DNA of 64,000 nt from Haloferula sp. BvORR071 (GTDB taxonomy: Bacteria; Verrucomicrobiota; Verrucomicrobiia; Verrucomicrobiales; Akkermansiaceae): the NCBI RefSeq assembly GCF_000739615.1, contig NZ_BATP01000040.1, forward strand, positions 1 through 64,000, in the 5' to 3' direction. Shown here one piece after another: positions 20,968 through 29,900 of the stretch. The notes under the pieces are model-generated. The model saw nothing but the letters and a program-made list of their open reading frames with translations. It was not told where the DNA came from and ran no database searches. Both the position numbers and the translations under genes were made by a program. Each line of letters begins with the position of its first letter. The stretch's first letter is position 1.

Positions 20968-22032
20968 ATGTACCTTCCTCCCCCCTTCAGAATCGAGGAT
21001 CCCGCCAAGCTCGGGGCCTTCATCGAGCGTTATTCCTTCGCCACGCTGATCAGCCACGCGGGCGCCGCGCCCTTTGCCAGTCATCTCCCCATGCTCTTCC
21101 GCGCGGAGACGGGCGGCCATGGGACGCTCGTTTCGCACATGGCACGGGCCAATCCACAGTGGCAGCATTTCACCGCGGGAACCGAGGTGCTGGCCGTCTT
21201 CCACGGGCCTCACGGCTACATCTCCCCGTCCTGGTACAAGGCCGAACCTGCCGTGCCGACATGGAACTACGCGACCGTCCACGCCTACGGCGTGCCATCG
21301 ATCATCGATGACCACGACCGGATCGTCTCGCTGCTGGAAGAGACCGTGTCGCGCTTCGAGTCCTCCTTTGAATCGCCTTGGCCGGGCATCCTTCCCGAGG
21401 ACTACCGCGACAAAATGATCCGCGGCATCGTCGCCTTCGAGATGCCGATCTCGCGGATCGAGGGCAAGTTCAAGCTCGGCCAGAATCGCTCGCCGGAAGA
21501 TGTCCAAGGCGTCTTCGAGGCCCTGTCTCAATCCAATGATGCCGATGACCAAGCCCTCGCTCATTTCATGGCCGGCGAATGCGGGCTTTCGTTACTGAAC
21601 TTCACAAGCGTCAGCGAAGACGACTTCGAGGAACTTGTTACCCTTCGCATCTCCGCCATGCGAGATAGCTTGGAGCGCGTCGGCCGCTTCGATCCCGAGC
21701 GCGCCCGCCAACGCTTGCGCAATTCATTCTACCCCGAGCATACCCGCGTCATCATCCAAAACGGCCAGCGCATCGGCTTCTACTCTTTCCGTCCCGCGGA
21801 TGATGGCTTCCATCTCGACCACCTCTACATCCAGCCCGGCAGCCAATCCCGCGGCCTCGGTTCGCAAGTCATGAGCCGGCTTCTAACAGAAGCGGACGCG
21901 CAGCAAATGCCGGTCCACGTCGGCGCCCTGCGCGACAGTCCTTCCAACCGCTTCTACCAGCGCCACGGCTTCGTGAAGGCGAAAGAGGACGAATGGGACA
22001 TCTACTATGTGAGGATCCCTATCCCGGCGTAG
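20968..22032 (+). CDS. PaiB-like FMN-binding protein fused to a GNAT acetyltransferase
   Basis: A 354-residue two-domain protein. Residues 1 to about 210 match the PaiB family (FMN-binding split-barrel 'negative transcriptional regulator'): it starts MYLPPPF, followed by SHLPMLF, the signature HGYISPSWY (about 85-93) and VPTWNYATVHAYG. Residues about 215-354 are a GNAT N-acetyltransferase, with LDHLYIQPGSQSRGLGSQVM (the acetyl-CoA loop Q/RxxGxG/A) and SNRFYQRHGF. In Bacillus subtilis paiA (a GNAT polyamine acetyltransferase) and paiB are adjacent genes, so this looks like a natural PaiB-PaiA-type fusion. Polyamine or stress-metabolite acetylation is an inference. It is convergent with the enolase-superfamily gene, 21 nt away. 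Confidence 0.85.
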   Translation: MYLPPPFRIEDPAKLGAFIERYSFATLISHAGAAPFASHLPMLFRAETGGHGTLVSHMARANPQWQHFTAGTEVLAVFHGPHGYISPSWYKAEPAVPTWNYATVHAYGVPSIIDDHDRIVSLLEETVSRFESSFESPWPGILPEDYRDKMIRGIVAFEMPISRIEGKFKLGQNRSPEDVQGVFEALSQSNDADDQALAHFMAGECGLSLLNFTSVSEDDFEELVTLRISAMRDSLERVGRFDPERARQRLRNSFYPEHTRVIIQNGQRIGFYSFRPADDGFHLDHLYIQPGSQSRGLGSQVMSRLLTEADAQQMPVHVGALRDSPSNRFYQRHGFVKAKEDEWDIYYVRIPIPA

Positions 22033-22053
22033 GCGCCTTCAGTCCAGTAGGCG

Positions 22054-23496
22054 TCACCCGACCGCCCCCAGCCCCGGCTTATCGAGTTGCTTCGTCGCCA
22101 GCTTCCCGTCCCTCGTCTCAAAGAGCCCGGGGAACTTGTCCACCCAGCCCACATTCGCCGATGGCACATACTGCCGGGCATTGCCCTCGATCGTCGAAAG
22201 CCCAGGCACATGCGAAGCGATCCCCGCGGAGTGAACGAATGAAGCGCCCGGGCAGGTGAGGTCCTGCACGCAGAGGAACATCCCGTACTTCTGCCCCGCA
22301 GCGGCCATCAGCATCGCGTGCGATTGCCCCTTGCAGGCCTTCAGGCAGGCGCCGCTATAGCCCATGTCCCGGGCCAGCATCAGGTTCTCCAAATCGGTCA
22401 GCGACTCATCGATCACCACCGGCCTTAGCTTGGCGGCCTCGTGCATCAGGTTGCTGCGGTCGGCGCGCAGATCGCGCTTCGTCGGTTGTTCAAGGTAGAG
22501 GATGCTCTCGAAACCCTGTGGCGATTGCTCCTTCACCTTGCGGAGGAATTCGAGCAGGTAGTTCACGTCCGGACAGTGCTCGTTGAAGTCACAGCAGTAC
22601 TTCCACTCCGCGTCCGGCCGCGCCTCGCGGGCCACGCGATCAATCATCACGGTGCGGTTGATGTCCCACTCGAGATTCTCGCCCTGCAGCTTGATCTTAA
22701 TCCGCTGCAGCCCGTCGCGCTTGATCCAGTCCGCCAGCGTTTCGGGCATGTCGTCATTCACCGGCTCCTTCAGCTCGCCCCGCGTCACCGGATCGAGCCC
22801 GCCGACCGAGTGGAAGAGCCAGATCCAATCTCGTGGCTTCGGTGTCACGTATTTCGCCAGCGACTCGCCTTTGAAGTCCGCATTGAGGTAGCGCGACAAA
22901 TCCTGACCCATCAGCTCGCTACTGTAGGTCTCGTAGCAATTCAGCCCGAGCACCTTGCCAAAGGCATCGTGCAGCGCCGCATCGAAGGGGCTCGCGGTGA
23001 CCTGCGTGCAAAGCTTCGGGATCGGCTCCGCCAGGCCGAGTTCCTTCGAGACATCCGCCGCAGCCTTGAGGTAATCCGGCTCCAGCACATGGTTGATCTC
23101 GATCGGATGCGCGGTCTCCTTGAAGTCACCCGTGATCTTCGCGATCCGCTTCGCCAGCTCCCGCATCGCCCCGAGCGTCGTCTCATACGACATCGTCTTC
23201 GAAGGGAAGGACCAGATATTGCCCATCGGCATCGACCCGAAGCCCTTCGCCGATTTCCCGTCCGGCGTAGACACTCGCACCGTCACGTTCAGGAGCGTGA
23301 CCCGGTCCACCGCCGTTCCGCCGAACTTGTACGGCGCGCGGTACTTGAAGTCTTCGAAAGCGAACTCGACCGACTCGATCCGCAGTCCGGTCTTCGGCCT
23401 TCCGGGCAGAATCTGCGGCACCTCTTGGGCACCAGCACCGGCGCCCAGCGTGAAAAGCGAGGCGGTCTTGAGAAAATGGCGGCGATCCGAGGGCAT
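22054..23496 (-). CDS. exported mandelate racemase/muconate lactonizing (enolase superfamily) protein
   Basis: A 480-residue protein with an N-terminal twin-arginine-type signal ([13 protein letters not shown]) and an enolase-superfamily body. The capping domain contains [10 protein letters not shown]. The barrel has the strand KIKLQGEN (about residues 228-235), the metal-ligand-like [15 protein letters not shown], and VVIDESL. This layout is typical of dipeptide-epimerase/MLE-like enzymes, but several catalytic lysines are not in the usual place, so the reaction is unknown. The start at 23496 is preferred because GAGAGGGAAG lies just before it and it places the RR motif at the N-terminus; the frame is open to 23553. 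Confidence 0.75.
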   Translation of the reverse strand: MPSDRRHFLKTASLFTLGAGAGAQEVPQILPGRPKTGLRIESVEFAFEDFKYRAPYKFGGTAVDRVTLLNVTVRVSTPDGKSAKGFGSMPMGNIWSFPSKTMSYETTLGAMRELAKRIAKITGDFKETAHPIEINHVLEPDYLKAAADVSKELGLAEPIPKLCTQVTASPFDAALHDAFGKVLGLNCYETYSSELMGQDLSRYLNADFKGESLAKYVTPKPRDWIWLFHSVGGLDPVTRGELKEPVNDDMPETLADWIKRDGLQRIKIKLQGENLEWDINRTVMIDRVAREARPDAEWKYCCDFNEHCPDVNYLLEFLRKVKEQSPQGFESILYLEQPTKRDLRADRSNLMHEAAKLRPVVIDESLTDLENLMLARDMGYSGACLKACKGQSHAMLMAAAGQKYGMFLCVQDLTCPGASFVHSAGIASHVPGLSTIEGNARQYVPSANVGWVDKFPGLFETRDGKLATKQLDKPGLGAVG

Positions 23497-23659
23497 CTTC
23501 CCTCTCATTTCACGGATCGCCCCCGGGATGAAAAGCCCGGAACTCGCGGGCACTGCGGATTCATGTAAGCGCAGGGCAAGCGCAAAGCCTCCGCCGTCAC
23601 GGAAAACCAGAGATACGACATGTAGGCCACCTAGGACCTATTTCTTCCCCGCCTATCCC

Positions 23660-23857
23660 TTAGCGCCGCGGCGGCTCTGGCGGCAGGGCGGTGGTGCCGG
23701 CGCCTCCGTCTGGCGAGCTGCCCGAGCGCGCGGCTGGCGGGGCTTGCACCGCGCCTTCATCCGGCTGGGTTTGCAAGGTGGCCCGGCCGTAGTTTGAGCA
23801 CATCGGCAGCAGGGCACAGGCAGCAGCGAGGAGAAGGAATCTGGAGGTGGCGATCAT
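23660..23857 (-). CDS. small predicted lipoprotein-like exported protein
   Basis: From the ATG at 23857 the 65-residue product opens with a hydrophobic signal (TSRFLLLAAACALLPMCSNYG) and then a Pro/Gly/Ala-rich low-complexity tail ending PPEPPRR. The Cys after LLPM gives only a poor lipobox, so it may be a lipoprotein or an ordinary secreted peptide. There is no clear ribosome-binding site. It sits between the enolase-superfamily gene and the MFS-acyltransferase gene on the same strand. Function unknown. Confidence 0.45.
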   Translation of the reverse strand: MIATSRFLLLAAACALLPMCSNYGRATLQTQPDEGAVQAPPAARSGSSPDGGAGTTALPPEPPRR

Positions 23858-23964
23858 CGGGATGGGAAATGCAGCAATATGTGTTCCCTGACTTTGCCGA
23901 CCGCGGCGCTTGCTGCAATAAGGAAAGTCGCCACCACCTTGCAAATTGCGAGCAAGCCGCTTCC

Positions 23965-26400
23965 TCAAGCGATTGGCACCACAAAACTCTCCTCATCCAC
24001 CCGATAGCCGGCAGGCAATTCAATCCCTTCCGGTGCGGCTGGCCCGCTCACCCGCCAGCGCCCGTCGCGCTCCTCCACCGTGAAGCCCGGCAGCACGATG
24101 CCCAGTGCGCCCGGCTTGTGGCCCGCCTGCGGCTTACCGCCGGGGGTCGGAGGTTCCGGATCGGGCATCGACATCGCCACCACCACGCCACCGATCGCCA
24201 GACAGGGGCAGTGCAGCCAATCGCCGCGCTCAAGCGGCACATGGGCCCGTTCGCTAAAGTCAAAGAAGACTCCGCCCTTGGACGTTTTCGCCTGCTCAAT
24301 GTGCCGACGCAAGCTTTCGCCCCCGAGCCAGAGCACATCCCGGGAAGGATCCGCTTCAAAGCTCTGCCGCCGCATCGCGCCGAAGAGCTCCTCATACTCG
24401 ATCAATCCGGGCAGCGAGTCGGGTAGGGGATCACCCTCCAGCACGCCGAAATCCCCGCGCCGCTGCAGCGCATTCACATGCGCGATCTGGAGCGCATTCG
24501 CCCGCTCCGTCCGCTGCGCCTCGGGCACCGCTGCGACCCGCGCGGTGAGCGCCAGCGCCGAGGCATTAAGCATGCCGTGGCGGATGACTTCGGTATCCGC
24601 TGCCTCAGGCGGGATCGGCGGGCCGAAGCCAACTGAAATCCCATAGCGCAAGCGCTGCGGGACCTTGGTGAAAAAGCGGTTGCCCTCGAAGGAGAAGATT
24701 GAGCCCCAGGCACCGTCCGACCACACCGGGATCGAAGGGCAGCCCGCCTGGCGGGCGATCAGCTCGAAGCCGCGCTTCAGCTCGCGCAGGCTGCCGGTGC
24801 GGGTGAGCTGGCCTTCCGGGAAGAGGCAGACCACATCGCCGCGCTTGAGCGCCTCAGCCGAGGCCTTGAGCGCCTCACGCGGCTTGCTGGACGAGATCGG
24901 CACCGTGTCGAAGAGCTGGCAGAAGACCCGGATCGCGGTCTGGCCCATGAAGCCCTGCTCCATCACAAATCGCACCGGTCGCGGGCAGGCCGCGGTGAGG
25001 AAGAAGGCATCCGCCCAGGTCACGTGGTTCGGCAGCAGCAGCACGCCACCCTTCGCGGGGATGTTCAGCTCGCCGGTGCTCCGGATCTTGTAGAAGAAGC
25101 GCAGGATCGCCAGCCCCACCACCCGCACCAGCTCGGCCGGCACCAGTCGTGCGCTGTGGACCGTCACCGCGGCGCAAATCAGCGCCATCAGGATCAGCGG
25201 CGCGTGCATGCCCAGCCACCACGGGTGGTGCAGGTGAAGGCGCATCGAGCTGATGGCCATCAGCCCGCCCGCAGCGAGCATGGCTCCGATGCACTCGAGG
25301 AGATAGGCGGCCGCGAGCAATTCGCCGCGGTGCTCCGCCGGGCAGCGATCTTGGAAAAAAGCATTGAGCGGGGCCAGGAACAGTGCCGCTGAGAACGCCG
25401 TCATCACCAGCAAGCCCAGGAACATGGTGCTCTGGGGATCCGGTGCTGCCAGCAGGAGCGTGCCGGCGGTCATCACGATTCCGGCCAGCGGCACCCAGCC
25501 GAGTTCGATCCGCCGCCGCATCAGCAGGGAGGCCACGCCGAAGCCGCCCGCCATCCCCAGCGAATTCGCCATCATGTACTTCGATGCGATCGTGCCGAAG
25601 CCGGTCGCGCCGCCCGTCAGTTCCTTGGCCACACCTAGCGACCAGACGTGCATGAAGGTGGCGAAGCCGACGAAGAAGGCGATGCCGATCGAGCTATGCC
25701 GCAATGCGGGAACCCGCCACAGGTCTTTGAGCTGCTGGAAATGCTGGAGCGCCAGCATGGGTCGGAGCGGTGCCGCCTCGCCCTTGGGTGTGCGCGGAAT
25801 GACCAGGCTGGCCAGCAGCGGTGGCACGGCCAGCACCGTGATGAGCAGGATCGGGCCGAGCGCCGCTTGCCAGCCATCCCCGCTTTGCTTCAGCCGCAGG
25901 TCAAAGGCCAGCCCGGCGATGATTTGTCCCGAGAGAAAGGCCAGCATCCCGGTCATTTGTTGGATGCCGCTGGCGAAGCCGAGATGACGCGAGCCCACCA
26001 ACTCCTTCACGATCCCGGTCTTGGCGGGATTGAAAACGGCAGTGAGGGTCGCAAGCGCGAAGAATCCCGCCATCGCCAGACTGAAATTCCGCATCGAGAT
26101 GGCTCCAGCCAAGCCGACGAGGAGGATCAACTGCGTGATCGCGCAAACCACCAGCACGTTCCGTTTGGAGAAGCGGTCACTCAGCCAGCCGGCCAGCGGC
26201 GCGAACAAGAAGAAGGGCAGCGCCAGGATCACCGCCGCCAGCGTCTCCATGGAGGAAGCCTCCCCCATGAGTTTCCCGCCCAGCACGATCAACAGAAACT
26301 GCGCCCCCTTGTCGTTGAAGGCACTAAGCGTCTGCTGGACGATCAAGCTCCAATAGCCGGTCCATTCACGACGCGTCGGCTCCCGCTGCTCATCGTCCAC
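23965..26400 (-). CDS. LplT-like MFS transporter fused to PlsC acyltransferase
   Basis: An 811-residue inner-membrane protein, GTG start. Residues about 10-410 are a 12-span major facilitator domain of the lysophospholipid-transporter (LplT) type, with WLSDRFSKRN at the 2-3 loop and FNPAKTGIVKELVG. Residues about 430-630 are a PlsC acyltransferase with NHVTWAD (near 458, the HX4D catalytic motif) and FPEGQLTR (near 528). The last 180 or so residues match nothing I know. In the E. coli-type Aas/LplT system a lysophospholipid is flipped and re-acylated. Here transporter and acyltransferase are joined, and the acyl-ACP synthetase half seen in longer fusions is missing, replaced by this C-terminal region. 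Likely role: lysophospholipid recycling. Confidence 0.85.
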   Translation of the reverse strand: MDDEQREPTRREWTGYWSLIVQQTLSAFNDKGAQFLLIVLGGKLMGEASSMETLAAVILALPFFLFAPLAGWLSDRFSKRNVLVVCAITQLILLVGLAGAISMRNFSLAMAGFFALATLTAVFNPAKTGIVKELVGSRHLGFASGIQQMTGMLAFLSGQIIAGLAFDLRLKQSGDGWQAALGPILLITVLAVPPLLASLVIPRTPKGEAAPLRPMLALQHFQQLKDLWRVPALRHSSIGIAFFVGFATFMHVWSLGVAKELTGGATGFGTIASKYMMANSLGMAGGFGVASLLMRRRIELGWVPLAGIVMTAGTLLLAAPDPQSTMFLGLLVMTAFSAALFLAPLNAFFQDRCPAEHRGELLAAAYLLECIGAMLAAGGLMAISSMRLHLHHPWWLGMHAPLILMALICAAVTVHSARLVPAELVRVVGLAILRFFYKIRSTGELNIPAKGGVLLLPNHVTWADAFFLTAACPRPVRFVMEQGFMGQTAIRVFCQLFDTVPISSSKPREALKASAEALKRGDVVCLFPEGQLTRTGSLRELKRGFELIARQAGCPSIPVWSDGAWGSIFSFEGNRFFTKVPQRLRYGISVGFGPPIPPEAADTEVIRHGMLNASALALTARVAAVPEAQRTERANALQIAHVNALQRRGDFGVLEGDPLPDSLPGLIEYEELFGAMRRQSFEADPSRDVLWLGGESLRRHIEQAKTSKGGVFFDFSERAHVPLERGDWLHCPCLAIGGVVVAMSMPDPEPPTPGGKPQAGHKPGALGIVLPGFTVEERDGRWRVSGPAAPEGIELPAGYRVDEESFVVPIA

Positions 26401-26735
26401 CGGCGAAGGCTAGAAGGCGATCCCGAGGACGCAAGAGCAGGGAGTAAAATCCACTGGCTGGTATGTTTGCGTCAAAAGTGTCGGGAAATTAAGCATCGGT
26501 AAGGGGTGAGCCTTACAAGGAATGTTCCTAGAAACTTTCCGGCGTCCTTGGTGTTCGAATTTGGCGTCCAGTGAACGCAGGGTAGGGCTCAGCATTTTCC
26601 CCGGAATGACACTCATCTGAGGAAAAATGGCGGAATCATACACGGACTGAACTTGTAAATACAAGCGCATCGGAGAAGATGTCATACAGTGCGAGCTAGT
26701 CCGTAGAACTGGCGTGCCCTCCTCCGACCCCGAAT
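26401..26735. other. intergenic region between divergent genes
   Basis: About 335 nt between the start of the MFS-acyltransferase gene (minus) and the leader of the beta-repeat protein (plus). No gene or clear repeat is seen. It probably holds both promoters. Base composition is more AT-rich around 26460-26700 than in the flanking genes. Confidence 0.45.
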
Positions 26736-26755
26736 TTGACTTGGGGAATCACGCC

Positions 26756-26881
26756 GGAACTCACGGTTCCACAACGGAGTTGCCGCAAAACCCAAGGCAA
26801 ATCCGCTGGTGGACTTGGTGGCATCGCTGTCGCCGGGTACTTCCAGCGGGCTGGCTGTCCGGGTGATCAGGCGGAACTCCG
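26756..26881 (+). promoter_or_regulatory. candidate structured 5' leader of the beta-repeat surface protein
   Basis: GGAAC (26756-26760) pairs with GTTCC (26766-26770). A second hairpin pairs CGGA with TCCG and TTGCC with GGCAA around the core at 26785-26805. CGCTG and CAGCG form a third near 26824-26847. CGGAGTT (26775-26781) can alternatively pair exactly with AACTCCG (26875-26881), just before the start codon. Mutually exclusive pairings of this kind suggest a regulatory RNA. The core resembles 13842-13863 upstream of the metalloprotease. Some parts recall the GEMM (cyclic-di-GMP-I) layout, but not enough to name it. Confidence 0.4.
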
Positions 26882-26903
26882 TCAAAACCTAAGACCCGCC
26901 CAC

Positions 26904-29900
26904 GTGAAACCCATACTACCGAATACTCGCCGCAGCCTTTTGGAAACTGCGCTCGGCTGCCTCCTAGTTTCGTCCGCCTCAGCGTCCGCCGCGTCCATTT
27001 ATTGGAATGGACCCACGGCCGGTTGGGACGCTGTCGCCAACTGGTCCACCGTGCCCGGTGCCACCACCCCGAGTCCCGCAGCCGTCCCCGGAGCCGCGGA
27101 TACCGCGATTTTCAATATCGATCCAGTTGATGGTGCCACCACCGTCAACATGAACGCCGCCCAGTCCGCGGCCGGGCTGGTCTTCAATAACACCGGCACC
27201 ACCCTGATCCAGGCTGGCGGGACCAACCGGATTCTCAATGTCGGTGCCGGCGGCCTGATTGTGGATGCCGCGGCCGGAGCACCAACCATCGGCTCGGTTA
27301 CGGCAGGGCAGAACGTCACGGTGAATCTCTCGGCCAGCCAGCCTTGGACGAACAACTCGCCCAATGCGCTGGTGCTCGCCAATCCCTTCACCTCATCCGC
27401 CGGGGTGGGCGTGACCAAGACCGGCACGGGCACGGTGTGGATGAGCAATACAGCCAATACCTCGAACTTGACCGGCATCCTGGATATCCAGGCTGGCAAG
27501 ATCCAGATGTCCGGCGACGTCACGACCGGTGGTTTGACCGGCGGAGGAACGATCGAGAACGGCGGCCCGAATTCGAAGTGGCTCTTCGTCAACAATGCCA
27601 CCGACAACGTCTTCTCCGGCAGCATCAAGGATCTCAGCACCACCGCCCGCCTCGGCCTTGTGAAGCGCGGCGTGGGCATGATGACGCTCAGTGGCACGAA
27701 TACCTTGGGTGATAACTTCGCGGTGGAGAACGGCCTCGTGAAGGTCACCGGCACCACCACCGTGGGCGTCACCACCACCGGCCAGGCTTCGGCTGGCACG
27801 GTCGGCAACCAGAACGGCCGGATCTTGATCGATGGCGGCACCCTGACCTGCAACCGCACGACTTCTCCGAGCGTGGGTATTGCCACCGTCGCGAACGCCC
27901 AGGGCTTCCTCAAGATGAACTCCGGGACGATCACAACCCTCAGCGAGTTTCATATCGGCCGCGGCCAGACCGGATCTTTCTCCGCCTACACTCAGGCGGC
28001 GGGTTCTCTGACCTCCGGCAGTTGGCTGGTGGTCGGCTTGAACAACGACCGCGCGGTGTTGAACCAGACCGGTGGCTCGATTCAGGTCAATACCAACCGC
28101 ATGACCATTGGCGCGGGCGGCAATGGCTCGATCGGCGTGGCGAATCTTAGCGCTGGCACCTTCAACGTGGCCGCCGGTGGCAACACCGGTGCCTTCATCG
28201 GTGAAAACGGCACTGGCACCCTGAACATCAGCGGTAGTGCCGCGGTGAGCTTCGCGACCAATGGCACCGTGAACAGCGGCACTGCTCAATTCGCTGGCAA
28301 TGCCACCTCGCTGGCGGGCAATCTCAACCTCCTCGGCGGCTCGCTTAACGTCTTCGGCGTGACCAAGGGGGCATCGACTGCGACCGGGGTCTACCGCTTG
28401 AACTTCAACGGCGGCACCTTGAAGGCCCAGGCGGATAACACGACCTTCTTCGCGGACCTGGCTAATACCGACGCCTATGTCTATTCCGGCGGCGGCACGA
28501 TCGATAACAACGGCAAGAAGATCACCATCAACGAGCCCCTGCAGGCTCCTCCAGGCAACGGCATCAGCGCAGCCACTCTGGGCGTTAGCGGCGGTGGCTA
28601 CATCGACACGCCGATGGTCATCGTCAGCGGCGGCGGCGGCACGGGTGCCACCGCGGTGGCCACCATCGATCCCGCCACGGGCGCTCTCACGGGGGTGCAG
28701 ATGACCAGCCCGGGAATCAACTACACCAGCCCGGCCATCTTCACTCTCGCGGGTGGCGGCGTCGGTAATACCGGTGCCATCACCGGTACCTCCTCCGTGG
28801 TCGCAAATACCAGCGGTGGCATGACCTTCACCGGTAACGGGGTCACCCGCCTCGGCGCGGCTGGCACCTTCACCGGACCGGTGGCGGTTGCCCAAGGCAA
28901 GCTCGGGGTCGGCGGTGTCTTCAATCACGGCATGGCGATTTCCCCGGGCGCGGGACTTGAGGTCTACGATTCGGCCGGTTCGCCTTCGAGCCTGACCATC
29001 CCCACCTTGAACCTGCCGAACGGCAGTACCGTGGACTTCGACTTCTCCACCGTCGCGGGGATCAACGACTTCATCCAGGTTTCAGATGCTTCCGGCCTGA
29101 CCTTGGGCACGGTGGGCATCAATCTCTACGATGATGGCACCACCACTGCCTTCACCGGCACCGGGACCTTCACCCTCTTCAAGTACTCCGGCACCCTGAA
29201 CGGCGGCACCGCCGGCCTCTCGGTGGCGAATGCCGTGCTGGGCTACAACTACGTCTTCAGCGCCGTGGGTGGCGAGGTGAAGGTGACCATCTCCTTCACG
29301 GATAGCGATGGTGACCTGATGCCGAACCTCTGGGAAACTTCCAACGGGCTGAACCCGAACAATCCCAACGACGCTACCGGCACCATCACCTTCCCGCCGA
29401 CGATCACGCCCTTCAATCTGGACGGCGACTTCATGACCAACCTGGAGGAATTCCAGGCTGGCACGAATCCTAACAGCGCCACCTCGGATGCGTTTAACAC
29501 CGACAACGACCTGTTGCTCGATAGCTGGGAGATCTCGAACTTCACCAACATCACCACCGTCACCGGGACCGGCGACTACGATGGTGACTTGGCCACCAAT
29601 GCCGCGGAGTTCTACGCCGATACCAATGCGAAGGGCGCCAACCCCAACAATACCTTCGACTGGCCGGACTCGGATACCGACCAGATGAATGACGCTTGGG
29701 AGGTCAAATACTTCGGCAGCATCAGCGCCAAGGACGGAACCGCCGACTCGGACGGAGATGGCTTCACCGACCTCCAGGAGTTCCAAGCCCTCACCAATCC
29801 GACTGACGCTGCATGGACGCCGACGAAGGCGCAACTCATCCACCGCTGGGACTTCAATGGCAACCTCAACGACTCGGTCAGTGGTGTTACCGGCGTGACC

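Noticed and set aside
27000-28950. Possible tandem DNA repeats in the beta-strand repeat region.
   Set aside because: The repeats are at protein level (GGT/NGT-rich) and diverged in nucleotide sequence; there is no true DNA tandem array.
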